Below are positions 51,413 through 60,638 of a DNA stretch of 64,000 nucleotides, piece after piece. The DNA is from Inhella proteolytica (lineage in GTDB: Bacteria; Pseudomonadota; Gammaproteobacteria; Burkholderiales; Burkholderiaceae_C): contig NZ_JAEDAK010000002.1 of the NCBI RefSeq assembly GCF_016093275.1, forward strand, positions 62,001 to 126,000, written 5' to 3'. How positions within the stretch are numbered: position 1 is the first letter of the stretch; each line of letters opens with the position of its first letter. A program made the translations under genes and the position numbers. Below the pieces are notes generated by a model, which saw only the letters and a program-made list of their open reading frames with translations, did no database searches and was not told the origin of the DNA.

Positions 51413-52584
51413 GCGCCCTCCCCCAGCCAGGCGGCGTCGCTCGGGTGGCCGGGCTCCCAGCGCCCGTCCAGCGGGATCGACAGCACCAGGTGCACGCCGC
51501 GCCCGGGCCGGGTGCTCAGATCCACCCAACCGCCCACGCTGGCGGCGCGCTCCTGCAGGCCGCGCAGGCCGAAGCGGCCGGGCTTGTCCACCTCGTTCGC
51601 CTCCATGCCGCGGCCGTCATCGTGCACCTCCACACCGAGCACGCCGGACGCGCACTGCAGCTCCAGCTGCACCTGGCTGGCCTGTGCATGCTTGGCCACG
51701 TTGTGCAGGGCCTCCTGCACGAAGCGGTAGGCCACCAGGGCCAGCGCCTCGGGCAGTTCAAGTTCCTGATCCAGGCCTGCGCACAACACCGTCAGCCCAT
51801 GGCGACGCTCGAAATCCTGCACCAGCCATTGCAGCGCCGCCGCCAGCCCCTCCTGCAGGATGGGCGGGCGCAGGTTCTCCATCAGGCGACGGCTGGCCTC
51901 GATCGCCGCGTTCAAGGTCTCGATGGCGCGCTCGGTCCGTTCGCGCAAGGGGGCATCCTCGAGATGACGCTGCAGCCAGCCGAGCTCGTACTTCAGCGCC
52001 GTCAGTCCGCTGCCCACATCGTCATGCAGCTCGCGCGCCAGCGCCGCGCGCTCGGCCTCGATGTGCTGCTGCAGATGCGCGGTCAGCTCCTGCAGGCGGC
52101 GCGTCGATTCGCGCAGCGCCGCGTCGGCGGCCCGGCGCGAGCGCTCGGCCTCGGCCGCCTTGACGGCCTGTTGCAAGGCCGGGCCCAGGCGCGCCAGGCG
52201 GCTCTTGAGCAAGTAGTCCGATGCCCCTTCGCGCATGGCCGCCACGGCCACGTCTTCGCCGATCTCGCCCGACACCAGCACGAAGGGCAAGACGCGCCCG
52301 CTGGCGCGCAGATGGCGCAGCATGTCCAGGCCGCTGTGCTCGGGCAGCTGGTAGTCGCACACCACCGCGTCCCAGTCCTGGTCGAGCGCGGCGGCGAAGT
52401 CCGCCAGGGTCTCGACCCGCGTCCACTCGGCCGGCAGCCCTGCCTGCCGCACCAGGGCCTGCATGCGCAGGTGATCGACCTCGGAATCTTCGACATGCAG
52501 GACCCGCAACACCGGCGTCGAGGCCGGGGGCGAAGGCGGCGCCAAGGGGCTTGCGGCAGGGGCGTTTGCCAGGGTTTCCAACAT
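51409..52584 (-). CDS. Soluble hybrid histidine kinase with N-terminal receiver domain
   Basis: The 391-residue protein has no membrane helix. An N-terminal receiver (phospho-acceptor D77 in DAVVCDYQLPEHSG) is followed by a HisKA_3-type dimerisation helix with phospho-histidine H187 in ARELHDDVGSGLTALK. A HATPase domain then follows (FVQEALHNVAKHAQASQVQL and DDGRGMEANE). This is a NarX/DegS-family layout with a receiver as input, so it receives rather than senses a signal. Partner: the NarL-type regulator next to it. A sigma-70-like promoter overlaps its start and predicts an almost leaderless message. Confidence 0.9.
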   Translation of the reverse strand: MLETLANAPAASPLAPPSPPASTPVLRVLHVEDSEVDHLRMQALVRQAGLPAEWTRVETLADFAAALDQDWDAVVCDYQLPEHSGLDMLRHLRASGRVLPFVLVSGEIGEDVAVAAMREGASDYLLKSRLARLGPALQQAVKAAEAERSRRAADAALRESTRRLQELTAHLQQHIEAERAALARELHDDVGSGLTALKYELGWLQRHLEDAPLRERTERAIETLNAAIEASRRLMENLRPPILQEGLAAALQWLVQDFERRHGLTVLCAGLDQELELPEALALVAYRFVQEALHNVAKHAQASQVQLELQCASGVLGVEVHDDGRGMEANEVDKPGRFGLRGLQERAASVGGWVDLSTRPGRGVHLVLSIPLDGRWEPGHPSDAAWLGEGA

Positions 52585-52591
52585 GCGACCG

Positions 52592-52619
52592 AGTATGCCG
52601 CGGCCCTCAGGCGTGCCAA
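52592..52619 (-). promoter_or_regulatory. Sigma-70-like promoter at the kinase start
   Basis: On the minus strand TTGGCA (52619-52614, 5 of 6 to TTGACA) lies 16 bases from CATACT (52597-52592, 4 of 6). Transcription would begin almost at the ATG at 52584, giving a leaderless or nearly leaderless message. A CCCCTGTGGGG palindrome lies further upstream. Confidence 0.42.
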
Positions 52620-52696
52620 GCGCACACTCCCCTGTGGGGGAAGCACCATCAAAAGGGATTACCCTAGGCGCACTGGACGCAGCGAGCGAACGCCTT

Positions 52697-52711
52697 CGAT
52701 TAGGCTAATCG
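52697..52711. promoter_or_regulatory. Perfect 15-base palindrome before the CheZ-like gene
   Basis: CGATTAG-G-CTAATCG lies 46 bases before the ATG at 52758. It is a candidate operator in the spacer between two divergent operons; no binding protein is known. Confidence 0.35.
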
Positions 52712-52757
52712 CCATCAGCAGCTCGGCTGCGCCACCCAACGCGCCACTGGAGGCCTC

Positions 52758-53252
52758 ATGCAGGGAAACGAACCGACTGACGCACCGCTGGACGCGGAAG
52801 TGGTTGGATCGCCCGCCGAGGAAGCCCGCTTCACCCTGCTCGCCGCCGCCGAGATCCAGGATCACCTGATGTCGGTCACCAACGATCTGGAGCGTCTGCA
52901 ACGCCTGCTCGACGACGCCGGTGAGGCCCTGTCGGTGAACTTCTTCGGCGCTTCGGCCGAAGTGCAATCGCTGGCCCAACGCGTGAACGGCGGTGGCGCG
53001 CTGACGCCCGGCGAGTTTGCCGAGGCCCTGCAGTTCATCGCCGGGGCCATCACGGCGCTGCAGTTCCAGGACATGTCCACCCAGCTGATCGCCCACACCA
53101 GCCAACGCCTGCGCGCCTGCGCCGACAAGCTGGCGCGCGAGGCCTTCGGCAGCGACGACGAGGACGGCGATGCCTTGGTGATCGAGGCCCCCAACCGGCC
53201 CAACCCCGTGACGCAGGACGAAGTCGATGCCGGCTCCGTCGAGTTGTTTTAA
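52758..53252 (+). CDS. CheZ-like phosphatase candidate at the head of the cheYAW operon
   Basis: The 164-residue helical protein carries LQFQDMSTQLIAHT at residues 101-114, which aligns with the CheZ active site FQDLTGQ and retains the aspartate (D105) and the catalytic glutamine (Q109). Its C-terminus (VTQDEVDAGSVELF) looks like the CheY-binding tail of CheZ. It is shorter than CheZ (210) and otherwise different. Position immediately before a CheY gene fits a CheY-P phosphatase. A bona fide CheZ is encoded at 22432-23064, so the window has two candidates. Related genes are often left as hypothetical protein. Confidence 0.68.
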   Translation: MQGNEPTDAPLDAEVVGSPAEEARFTLLAAAEIQDHLMSVTNDLERLQRLLDDAGEALSVNFFGASAEVQSLAQRVNGGGALTPGEFAEALQFIAGAITALQFQDMSTQLIAHTSQRLRACADKLAREAFGSDDEDGDALVIEAPNRPNPVTQDEVDAGSVELF

Positions 53253-53283
53253 CCCTGATTTGTAGAAAACCGGAGAGCAGACG

Positions 53284-53646
53284 ATGCACTCGATCCTTGC
53301 GGTGGACGATTCCGCCTCGATGCGCCAGATGGTGGCGTTCACCCTGAAGAACGCGGGCTTCAACGTCGTCGAAGCCGTGGACGGCCAGGATGCATGGGAG
53401 AAGGCGACCCAACGCGATTTCGACCTGGTGCTCACCGACCAGAACATGCCCCGCATGGATGGCATCTCGCTGACCAAAAAGCTGCGCGAGAACCCCAAGT
53501 TCAAGAGCACGCCGATCCTGATCCTGACCACCGAGTCCAGCGACGCGATGAAGCAGGCCGGCCGCGCCGCCGGCGCCACCGGCTGGCTGGTCAAGCCCTT
53601 CGATCCGGCCAAGCTGATCGAAGTGATCGGCAAGGTCATCCGCTAA
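53284..53646 (+). CDS. cheY: Chemotaxis response regulator CheY (second)
   Basis: The 120-residue receiver has the acidic pair in ILAVDDSASMRQMV, phospho-acceptor D52 in LVLTDQNMPRMDG, and the switch TTES and KPFD. It belongs to the CheA-operon type of CheY found in many beta- and alphaproteobacteria, different from the E. coli-like CheY at 23082-23471. It precedes cheA by 14 bases. It may drive the motor or act as a phosphate sink. Confidence 0.92.
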   Translation: MHSILAVDDSASMRQMVAFTLKNAGFNVVEAVDGQDAWEKATQRDFDLVLTDQNMPRMDGISLTKKLRENPKFKSTPILILTTESSDAMKQAGRAAGATGWLVKPFDPAKLIEVIGKVIR

Positions 53647-53660
53647 ACCGAGGAGCTCCC

Positions 53661-55793
53661 ATGGGCGAGATGACGAACGAAGGCGCCAACCTCGGCGCTG
53701 GCATCGACCTCAGCCAGTTCTACCAAGTCTTCTTCGAGGAGGCTGGTGAGAACCTCGACAACATGGAGCAGCTGCTGCTCAATGTGAACGTCGAGGCCGC
53801 CGATGACGAGGAGCTGAATGCGATCTTTCGCTGCGCGCACTCGATCAAGGGCGGGGCTGCGACTTTCGGCTTCGGCGACGTCGCCGAACTCACGCACATC
53901 ATGGAGACCCTGCTGGACAAGCTGCGTCGCCATGAATTGAAGCCGACCACACAGATGGTCGACATCCTGCTGCAGTCGGGCGATGCATTGCGCGGCCTGC
54001 TGGCGCGCCATGCCGGTACCAGCACGGAACAGGTCGAGAGCGAAGGCCTGGTGGCCAGCATCCGCACCCTGGTGGACGGCGGCAGCCTGGCGGACGCACC
54101 GGCCGCGGCGGCCGCGCCCAAGGCAGCCCCCGCCCCTGCGCCGAGCGCGGCACCGGCGCCCTCCTCGGCCGGCGGTCTGCGCCAGCTGGAATTGCTGGTG
54201 GGCCCGTTGGACAACCCCAATCAGGCCAACAACCTGGTCGAGCTGTTCCAGGAGATCACCGACCTGGGCACGATCGAGATGCTGGACGGCGGCCAATCCG
54301 CCGACGGCATGCGCCGCTTCAAGGTCACCACCGCCAGCAGTGACAACGACCTGCTGGATCTGTTCACTTTCCATGTGGCGCGCGAGCAGGTCAAGCTGAT
54401 CCCCATGGGACCGGGCTACGGCTTCTACGAGGGCGCCCCCGGCGCCCCCAAGGAAGAGAAGAAGGAAGACCTGGGCTACGGCTTCTTCGACGACGCCCCC
54501 GGCTCACCCCAGGCCGCTGCGCCGGCCCCCGCGGCCGCGCCGGCCGAGGCCGCCAAGCCCAGTGCTGCCGTGGTGCCCACCACCAAGCCCTCGGCCGCCA
54601 CGCCCCCGAAGCCCGCCGCCGCCGCGGGCGACCAGAGCACGCTGCGCGTCTCGATCGAGAAGGTCGACCAGCTGATCAACCTGGTGGGCGAGCTCGTCAT
54701 CACCCAGGCCATGCTGGCGCAGAACAGCCGCAATGTGGACCCGGCGCTGTACCAGCAGCTCACCTCGGGCTTGGCCGACCTCGAGCGCAACACTCGCGAC
54801 CTGCAGGAAGCGGTGATGTCGATCCGCATGATTCCGATGTCGGTGGTGTTCAACCGCTTCCCGCGCATGCTGCGCGACCTCGCCGCCAAGCTGGGCAAGA
54901 AGGTCGAGCTGGTGACACAGGGTGAAGCCACCGAGCTGGACAAGAGCTTGGTCGAGAAGATCACTGACCCGCTCACCCACCTGGTGCGCAACAGCTGCGA
55001 CCACGGCATTGAGCCGCCGGCCGACCGCGTCGCCAAGGGCAAGCCCGAGCACGGCACCATCACCCTGGTGGCCAGCCATCAGGGCGGCAGCATCGTCATC
55101 GAGGTGCGCGACGACGGCCGCGGCCTGAACCGCGAGAAGCTGATCCGCAAGGCGCAGGAAAAGGGCATCGAGGCGCACGAGGGCATGAGCGACTCGGAGG
55201 TCTGGAACCTGATCTTCGCGCCCGGTTTCTCCACCGCCGACCAGGTCACCGACGTCTCCGGCCGCGGCGTCGGCATGGACGTGGTGAAGAAGAACATCAC
55301 CAGCCTGGGCGGCACGGTCGAGATCGACTCCGCCGAGGGCTATGGCATGAAGGTCTCGGTGCGTCTGCCGCTGACCCTGGCCATCATGGACGGCATGAGC
55401 GTGGGCGTCGGTGACGAGGTCTACATTCTGCCGCTGTCTTCGGTGGTCGAGAGCTTCCAAGTCAAGTCCGACACCATCAAGACGGTGGCCGGCTCGGGCC
55501 GCGTGGTCGAGGTGCGCGACGAGTTCATGCCGGTGATCGAACTCGAGAAGGTGTTCGACGTGCCGCGCTTCGACTTCGAGCATGTCTCCACCATCATGGT
55601 GGTGGTCGAGGCCGAGGGCGGCCGCGTGGCCCTGCTGGTGGATGAATTGCTGGGCCAGCAGCAGGTCGTGGTGAAGAACCTCGAAGCCAACTACCGCAAG
55701 GTCAACGACGTCTCGGGCGCCACCATCATGGGCGACGGCCGGGTGGCGCTGATCCTGGACATCGGCAGCCTGGTCCGCAAATCACGTCATTGA
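53661..55793 (+). CDS. cheA: Chemotaxis histidine kinase CheA
   Basis: CheA is the core kinase of the chemotaxis array. The 710-residue product has the P1 Hpt domain with phospho-histidine H60 in FRCAHSIKGGAATFGF, a P2-like docking region, a proline/alanine-rich linker, P3 dimerisation helix (LRVSIEKVDQLINLVGELVI), the P4 ATPase (HLVRNSCDHGIEPPADRVAK, DDGRGLNREKL, GRGVGMDVVKKNI) and P5 CheW-like domain to the end. In the linker, GYGF-APG units at about residues 252 and 272 repeat with a 20-residue (60-base) period. The start at 53661 has GAGGAG-type ribosome site. It is followed by cheW. Confidence 0.97.
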   Translation: MGEMTNEGANLGAGIDLSQFYQVFFEEAGENLDNMEQLLLNVNVEAADDEELNAIFRCAHSIKGGAATFGFGDVAELTHIMETLLDKLRRHELKPTTQMVDILLQSGDALRGLLARHAGTSTEQVESEGLVASIRTLVDGGSLADAPAAAAAPKAAPAPAPSAAPAPSSAGGLRQLELLVGPLDNPNQANNLVELFQEITDLGTIEMLDGGQSADGMRRFKVTTASSDNDLLDLFTFHVAREQVKLIPMGPGYGFYEGAPGAPKEEKKEDLGYGFFDDAPGSPQAAAPAPAAAPAEAAKPSAAVVPTTKPSAATPPKPAAAAGDQSTLRVSIEKVDQLINLVGELVITQAMLAQNSRNVDPALYQQLTSGLADLERNTRDLQEAVMSIRMIPMSVVFNRFPRMLRDLAAKLGKKVELVTQGEATELDKSLVEKITDPLTHLVRNSCDHGIEPPADRVAKGKPEHGTITLVASHQGGSIVIEVRDDGRGLNREKLIRKAQEKGIEAHEGMSDSEVWNLIFAPGFSTADQVTDVSGRGVGMDVVKKNITSLGGTVEIDSAEGYGMKVSVRLPLTLAIMDGMSVGVGDEVYILPLSSVVESFQVKSDTIKTVAGSGRVVEVRDEFMPVIELEKVFDVPRFDFEHVSTIMVVVEAEGGRVALLVDELLGQQQVVVKNLEANYRKVNDVSGATIMGDGRVALILDIGSLVRKSRH

Positions 55794-55814
55794 CAACTCC
55801 CCCAGAGAGAAGCC

Positions 55815-56330
55815 ATGGAACTCGTTCAAGCGTCCAGCAATGCCATCGTCCCCAGCGCATCGGCGCGTATGGCGGCCACGGGTGAATACCTGACCTTCCG
55901 TCTCGGCACCGAGGAGTACGGCATCGACATCCTCAAGGTGCAGGAAATCCGCTCCTACGAGCAGCCGACCCGCATCGCCAATGCGCCCGACTTCATCAAG
56001 GGCGTGGTGAACCTGCGCGGCGTCATCGTGCCCATCGTCGACCTGCGCGTGAAGCTCGGTTGCGCCAGTGCCGAGGTCAATGCCTTCACGGTGGTCATCG
56101 TGCTGAATGTGCGCAACCGCGTGGTCGGCGCGGTGGTCGACTCGGTGTCGGACGTGCTGGAACTCAGCCGCGACCAGATCCGCCAGGCGCCCGAAATGAC
56201 GGCCGCCGCCGTGAACACCAGCTACATCACCGGCATTGCCACGGTGGCTGAGCGCATGCTGATCCTGATGGACATCGAGGGCCTGATGAGCAGCGCTGAC
56301 ATGGGCCTGATGGAGTCGATCACCCAATAA
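55815..56330 (+). CDS. cheW: Chemotaxis adaptor CheW
   Basis: CheW links receptors to CheA. The 171-residue product has the typical [20 protein letters not shown] and [14 protein letters not shown]-like sequence (here [19 protein letters not shown]) and ends in the [10 protein letters not shown] stretch. It follows cheA after 21 bases. A hairpin (GGGGTGC pairing with GCACCCC at 56340-56384) lies between it and the first receptor. Confidence 0.96.
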   Translation: MELVQASSNAIVPSASARMAATGEYLTFRLGTEEYGIDILKVQEIRSYEQPTRIANAPDFIKGVVNLRGVIVPIVDLRVKLGCASAEVNAFTVVIVLNVRNRVVGAVVDSVSDVLELSRDQIRQAPEMTAAAVNTSYITGIATVAERMLILMDIEGLMSSADMGLMESITQ

Positions 56331-56397
56331 CAACAACCTGGGGTGCGTGGCCCGTGGCTGTGGTGGGCACCCCTCCACATAACTACAAAGGCAACGC

Positions 56398-58533
56398 ATG
56401 TTTTCTGGACAGGCTTCACTCGCCCGGCGCGTCACCCTGATCGGCGCCGTCGCCCTGGCGGCCGTGCTCTTCGCCACCAGCCTGCTGCTGAGCTTTCTGC
56501 TTTGGCGCAATGCCAGTCAATCGGTAGAGAGCTGGGCAGGAGACAAAGCGCAGTCCATTTCCGACTCCATCAGCGCCATGGACGCCACCGCCAAGGTGCT
56601 GGTGCAGCGCAGCTTCGGCGCCTTCCGCCAGGACTTTGGCCCCTCGTTCACCTTGGATGAAGCCACCGGCGAACTGCGCGACTGGGGCCCCAAGCTCAAC
56701 GAGAACTTCACCGCCGTCGACAAGTTCGCCAACACCACCGGCGGTGTGGCCACGGTGTTCGCGCGCCAGGGCGACGATTTCCTGCGCATCACCACCTCGG
56801 TGAAGAAGCCCGACGGCAGCCGTGCCATGGGCACGCTGCTGGGCAAGCAGCATCCCGCCCATGCGCTGATGATGGCCGGCAAATCCTGGGCCGGCCGTGC
56901 CGTGCTGTTCGGCCGCCCGTACATGACGTACTACGAGCCGGTCAAGTCCGACGACGGCAAGATCATCGGCATCCTCTTCGTCGGCTTCGATCTGGACGTG
57001 TTCCAGGCGGCGCTGGACAAGATGATCAAGGAGACTCGCTTCTTCGAGTCTGGTGGCGCCTTCACGGTGGACATGGCTACGGGCCCCAGCGAGGCCGTGT
57101 TTGCCGCACACCCCAGCGCCAAGGGTAAGAAGGTGGTGGACGTGGCGCCCGGTCTGGAGAAACAGCTTTCGGAGATGCTCACGGCCAAGCAGAACAGCGC
57201 CCTGCTGTCCGACATCCCGGACGCGCTCAGCAGTGGCGGTTCGGGCTACTTCGGCGCCGCCTACCGGGACGAAAAGACCGGCCTGATCACCATCGCCCAA
57301 GTGAAGCGCAGCGAGGCCATGGCCGGGCATTGGCGCACCCTTGCTGCGTTCTGGGCCCTGCTGGTCGTGGCTACGCTGGCGTTGATGTTTGGGCTGTTCT
57401 GGCTGATGAACAAGTGGGTGGCACAGCCAATGGCCAAGCTTTCGGGTGCCATGAAAGCGATCGCCGCAGGTGACTTGTCGCAGTCCGTGGACAGCAGCCG
57501 CCAGGACGAGATCGGCCAACTGATCCGCGACGCCGAATCGATGCGCGCCAAGCTGGCCGAGATGATTTCCACCGTGCGCAGCTCGGTCGACTCGATCGGC
57601 ACGGCCAGCAGCGAGATTGCCAGCGGCAACCAGGACCTGAGCCACCGCACCGAGCAGACGGCCTCGAACCTGCAGATCGCCGCCTCGTCGATGGAGGAAT
57701 TCACCGGCACGGTGCGCCAGACGGCCGACTCGGCCCGCACCGCCAACCAGTTGGTGGCCTCGACCTCGGCGGCGGCGGCCAAGGGAGGTCAGGTGGTCTC
57801 GCAGGTCGTGAGCACGATGGACGAGATCCACACCAGCTCACGCAAGATCAACGACATCATCGGCGTCATCGACGGCATCGCCTTCCAGACCAACATCCTG
57901 GCCCTGAACGCGGCCGTGGAAGCGGCCCGTGCCGGCGAGCAGGGCCGCGGCTTTGCCGTGGTGGCGGGCGAGGTGCGCTCCCTGGCCGGCCGCAGTGCCG
58001 AAGCGGCCAAGGAGATCAAGAGCCTGATCGGCGCCAGCGTCGAACGCGTCGAGGCCGGTTCGCGCCTGGTGCAGGACGCCGGCACGGCCATGAACGAGAT
58101 CGTGTCCGGCGTGCAGCGCGTCTCCGACATCATTGGCGAGATTGCCGCCGCTGCCGGCGAGCAGAGCGATGGCATCGGCCAGGTCAATGATTCCGTGGTG
58201 CAGCTCGATCAGGCCACGCAGCAGAACGCCGCGCTGGTCGAGCAATCGGCGGCCGCCGCTGAAAGCCTGCGCGATCAGGCCCAGCGCCTGGTCGAGGCCG
58301 TGGCGGTGTTCCGCACGGCGCAAGACTCCGGTCGCGGCTACAGCGCGGCCGCGGCACCCAAGGCCGTGAGCAGCCCACCGCCCAAGCCCGCGGCGCGCAG
58401 CGCCACTCCGGTCAGCCGCACTCCGGCGCCCCTCAAAACCAAGCCTCCGGCACCCCGGCCCGCGCCCACCCCGCCGCCCGCCAGCCGCCCGGCCCCTGCG
58501 CCGGCCAATGACGGCGATTGGGAAACCTTCTGA
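56398..58533 (+). CDS. Methyl-accepting chemotaxis protein, Cache type
   Basis: The 711-residue receptor has a first membrane helix (about 12-38). A periplasmic single-Cache-like sensor (Cache_3/Cache_2 type; [19 protein letters not shown] and [18 protein letters not shown]) follows, then a second helix at about 310-332, HAMP, and a signalling domain with the conserved hairpin ([20 protein letters not shown] and [20 protein letters not shown]). It ends in a proline/alanine-rich linker and the CheR/CheB-binding-like pentapeptide DWETF at 707-711. Its ligand is unknown. It overlaps the next receptor's upstream start in the gap but the real next start is at 58557. Confidence 0.95.
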   Translation: MFSGQASLARRVTLIGAVALAAVLFATSLLLSFLLWRNASQSVESWAGDKAQSISDSISAMDATAKVLVQRSFGAFRQDFGPSFTLDEATGELRDWGPKLNENFTAVDKFANTTGGVATVFARQGDDFLRITTSVKKPDGSRAMGTLLGKQHPAHALMMAGKSWAGRAVLFGRPYMTYYEPVKSDDGKIIGILFVGFDLDVFQAALDKMIKETRFFESGGAFTVDMATGPSEAVFAAHPSAKGKKVVDVAPGLEKQLSEMLTAKQNSALLSDIPDALSSGGSGYFGAAYRDEKTGLITIAQVKRSEAMAGHWRTLAAFWALLVVATLALMFGLFWLMNKWVAQPMAKLSGAMKAIAAGDLSQSVDSSRQDEIGQLIRDAESMRAKLAEMISTVRSSVDSIGTASSEIASGNQDLSHRTEQTASNLQIAASSMEEFTGTVRQTADSARTANQLVASTSAAAAKGGQVVSQVVSTMDEIHTSSRKINDIIGVIDGIAFQTNILALNAAVEAARAGEQGRGFAVVAGEVRSLAGRSAEAAKEIKSLIGASVERVEAGSRLVQDAGTAMNEIVSGVQRVSDIIGEIAAAAGEQSDGIGQVNDSVVQLDQATQQNAALVEQSAAAAESLRDQAQRLVEAVAVFRTAQDSGRGYSAAAAPKAVSSPPPKPAARSATPVSRTPAPLKTKPPAPRPAPTPPPASRPAPAPANDGDWETF

Positions 58534-58556
58534 ACGGCACACCGGAGCGCTCGCCC

Positions 58557-60578
58557 ATGTTGAAGACGATCAAGCAAAGACTGATTGCGCTGTGCAGCGG
58601 CGTGGTGCTGCTGGCCCTGCTGGTGGCCACCGCCGCCAGCTACTTCGACACGCGCGCCCATGTACGCGCCCAAGCCAACGCGCAGCTGGCCGAGGTGGCA
58701 CGGGGCCAGGCACAGTCCATCGCCGGCTGGATGGGCTTTCAAGGCGCCATCCTGCAGTCGCTGCGTCCGGCGGTGGCCCTGGAAAACCCGCGCGTGCCGC
58801 TGGCCCAGGCGGCCCTCTCAGGCGGGCTGGACATGGCGTACATCGGCCACGCCGACAAGCGCATGCTGCAAAGCAAGGACCAGCAACTGCCGGACGGCTA
58901 TGACCCCACCGGGCGGCCTTGGTACAAGCTGGCCTCAGGCAGCGATGCCGTGGTGCTGACCGAGCCTTATCTGGACGCCAGCACCCAGCTGTCGGTCGTC
59001 ACCTTCGCCCTGGCGGTGAAGGAAGCCGGCAGCGTCAAGGCCGTGGTGGCCAGCGACGTCTACCTCACCGGTGTCGTCAACATCCTGAAGGCCATCAAGC
59101 CCACCCCCTCGGGCTTTGCCTTCCTGGTGGCGGCAGATGGTCGGGTGATGGCCCATGCCAATGCCAAGTACGTGCTCAAGCCCGCCACCGAGCTCTCGCC
59201 CGCGCTGACCCCCGCCGCCATCAAGGCCCTGGGGAGCGACAAGTCGGACTGGCTGGAGACCCGCATCGGCGAGCAATCGGTGCTGCTGCGTGCCGCGCCC
59301 GTGGCAGGCTCGGACTGGTCGCTGATCGTCGTCAGCGATGCCGGCGAGGCGCTGGCTGCGCTGAGCTCGCTGCTGAGCAAGGCGGTGATGGTCACCGTGC
59401 TGATGGTCGGCCTGGCCGCCGCGCTGATCACGGGCGTGGTGTCGGCGCTGACCGCCGGCCTCAAGCGCGTGCAGGATGCCATGAACGAGATCAGCGCTGG
59501 CGGTGGCGACTTGACGCGCCGGCTGCCGGCGCTGGGCGAGGATGAAGTGGCCGGCATCGCCCGCGCCTTCAACGACTTCGCCGAGAAGCTGCAAGGCATC
59601 CTGCGCGATGTGCACCAGGCCACCGGCTCGATCAGCGTGGCCTCCAGCGAGATCGCCTCGGGCGCGCAGGACCTCTCGCAGCGCACCGAGCAGACGGCCT
59701 CGAACCTGCAGCAGGCCACCTCCTCGATGGACGCGCTCACTGCCGCGGTGCGCCATACCGCGGATGCCGCCACCACCGCCAACCAGCTCGCCAGCTCGGC
59801 CTCCGGGGCCGCTACCAAGGGCGGTGAGGTGGTGGGTCAGGTCGTCAACACCATGGACGAGATCAGCGCCAGCTCGCGCAAGATCAGCGACATCATCGGC
59901 GTCATCGACGGCATCGCCTTCCAGACCAACATCTTGGCCCTGAACGCCGCCGTGGAAGCGGCGCGGGCCGGCGAGCAGGGCCGCGGCTTTGCCGTGGTGG
60001 CCGGCGAAGTGCGCACCCTGGCCGGGCGCAGCGCCGAGGCGGCCAAGGAGATCAAGAGCCTAATCAGCGCCAGTGTGGAACGCGTTGAGGCCGGTTCGCG
60101 CCTGGTGCAGGAGGCCGGCGAGTCGATGGGCGAGATCGTGGCGGGCGTGCAGCGCGTTTCCGACATCATTGGCGAGATCTCCGCAGCCGCGGGCGAACAG
60201 AGCCAGGGCATCGGCGGCGTCAACGTCACCATGGGTCAGCTCGATCAGGCCACGCAGCAGAACGCCGCCCTGGTCGAGGAATCGGCCGCGGCGGCCGAGA
60301 GCCTGCGCGACCAGGCGCATCGCCTCTCCGAGATCATCTCGGTCTTCAAGGTCGGCGAAATCGACGCCCCGGCGCGCTCGGGTGGCATGGGCCATCGGCC
60401 CGCCAGCGCGGTGCGTCCGGCCGCTGCGCCCAGCCTGGCCGGTGCAAGCAGCAAGCCCGCACCGGCAGCCAAGGCCAGCAGCGCCGCCAAGCCAGCCGCG
60501 CGGCCGGTCCCGCCCAAGCCGGCCCCCACCCCGGCCCCAGCCCCTGCGGCGGGCGACGGCGAGTGGGAATCGTTCTAA
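58557..60578 (+). CDS. Methyl-accepting chemotaxis protein, dCache_1 type, predicted amino-acid receptor
   Basis: The 673-residue receptor has helices near 10-30 and 275-300, a dCache_1 periplasmic domain, HAMP, and the signalling hairpin ([20 protein letters not shown]). In the sensor, Y115, R120, W122, Y123, Y138 and D167 reproduce the residues and exact spacing of the amino-acid-binding motif of dCache_1 receptors such as PctA (Y121, R126, W128, Y129, Y144, D173). Amino-acid binding is therefore likely, but the side-chain preference is not readable. It ends in the pentapeptide EWESF at 669-673, after a proline/alanine linker. I take the ATG at 58557; an in-frame TTG upstream is less likely. 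Confidence 0.94.
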   Translation: MLKTIKQRLIALCSGVVLLALLVATAASYFDTRAHVRAQANAQLAEVARGQAQSIAGWMGFQGAILQSLRPAVALENPRVPLAQAALSGGLDMAYIGHADKRMLQSKDQQLPDGYDPTGRPWYKLASGSDAVVLTEPYLDASTQLSVVTFALAVKEAGSVKAVVASDVYLTGVVNILKAIKPTPSGFAFLVAADGRVMAHANAKYVLKPATELSPALTPAAIKALGSDKSDWLETRIGEQSVLLRAAPVAGSDWSLIVVSDAGEALAALSSLLSKAVMVTVLMVGLAAALITGVVSALTAGLKRVQDAMNEISAGGGDLTRRLPALGEDEVAGIARAFNDFAEKLQGILRDVHQATGSISVASSEIASGAQDLSQRTEQTASNLQQATSSMDALTAAVRHTADAATTANQLASSASGAATKGGEVVGQVVNTMDEISASSRKISDIIGVIDGIAFQTNILALNAAVEAARAGEQGRGFAVVAGEVRTLAGRSAEAAKEIKSLISASVERVEAGSRLVQEAGESMGEIVAGVQRVSDIIGEISAAAGEQSQGIGGVNVTMGQLDQATQQNAALVEESAAAAESLRDQAHRLSEIISVFKVGEIDAPARSGGMGHRPASAVRPAAAPSLAGASSKPAPAAKASSAAKPAARPVPPKPAPTPAPAPAAGDGEWESF

Positions 60579-60598
60579 GCACCGTCACGAACCCACAC

Positions 60599-60624
60599 AA
60601 GGCCGCCCCTGGGGCGGCCTTTTT
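60599..60624 (+). terminator. Strong rho-independent terminator after the second receptor
   Basis: An 11-pair GC stem (AAGGCCGCCCC/GGGGCGGCCTT, 60599-60621) is followed by TTTTT. It ends the cheZ-like-cheY-cheA-cheW-receptor operon and faces the next gene's stop. Confidence 0.9.
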
Positions 60625-60638
60625 GCTGCCCGGGCGCC

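Noticed and set aside
56340-56384. Hairpin between cheW and the first receptor as a terminator
   Set aside because: The GGGGTGC/GCACCCC stem has a 20-base-plus loop and no U-run, and the receptors probably share the cheA transcript. It may still be a processing site.
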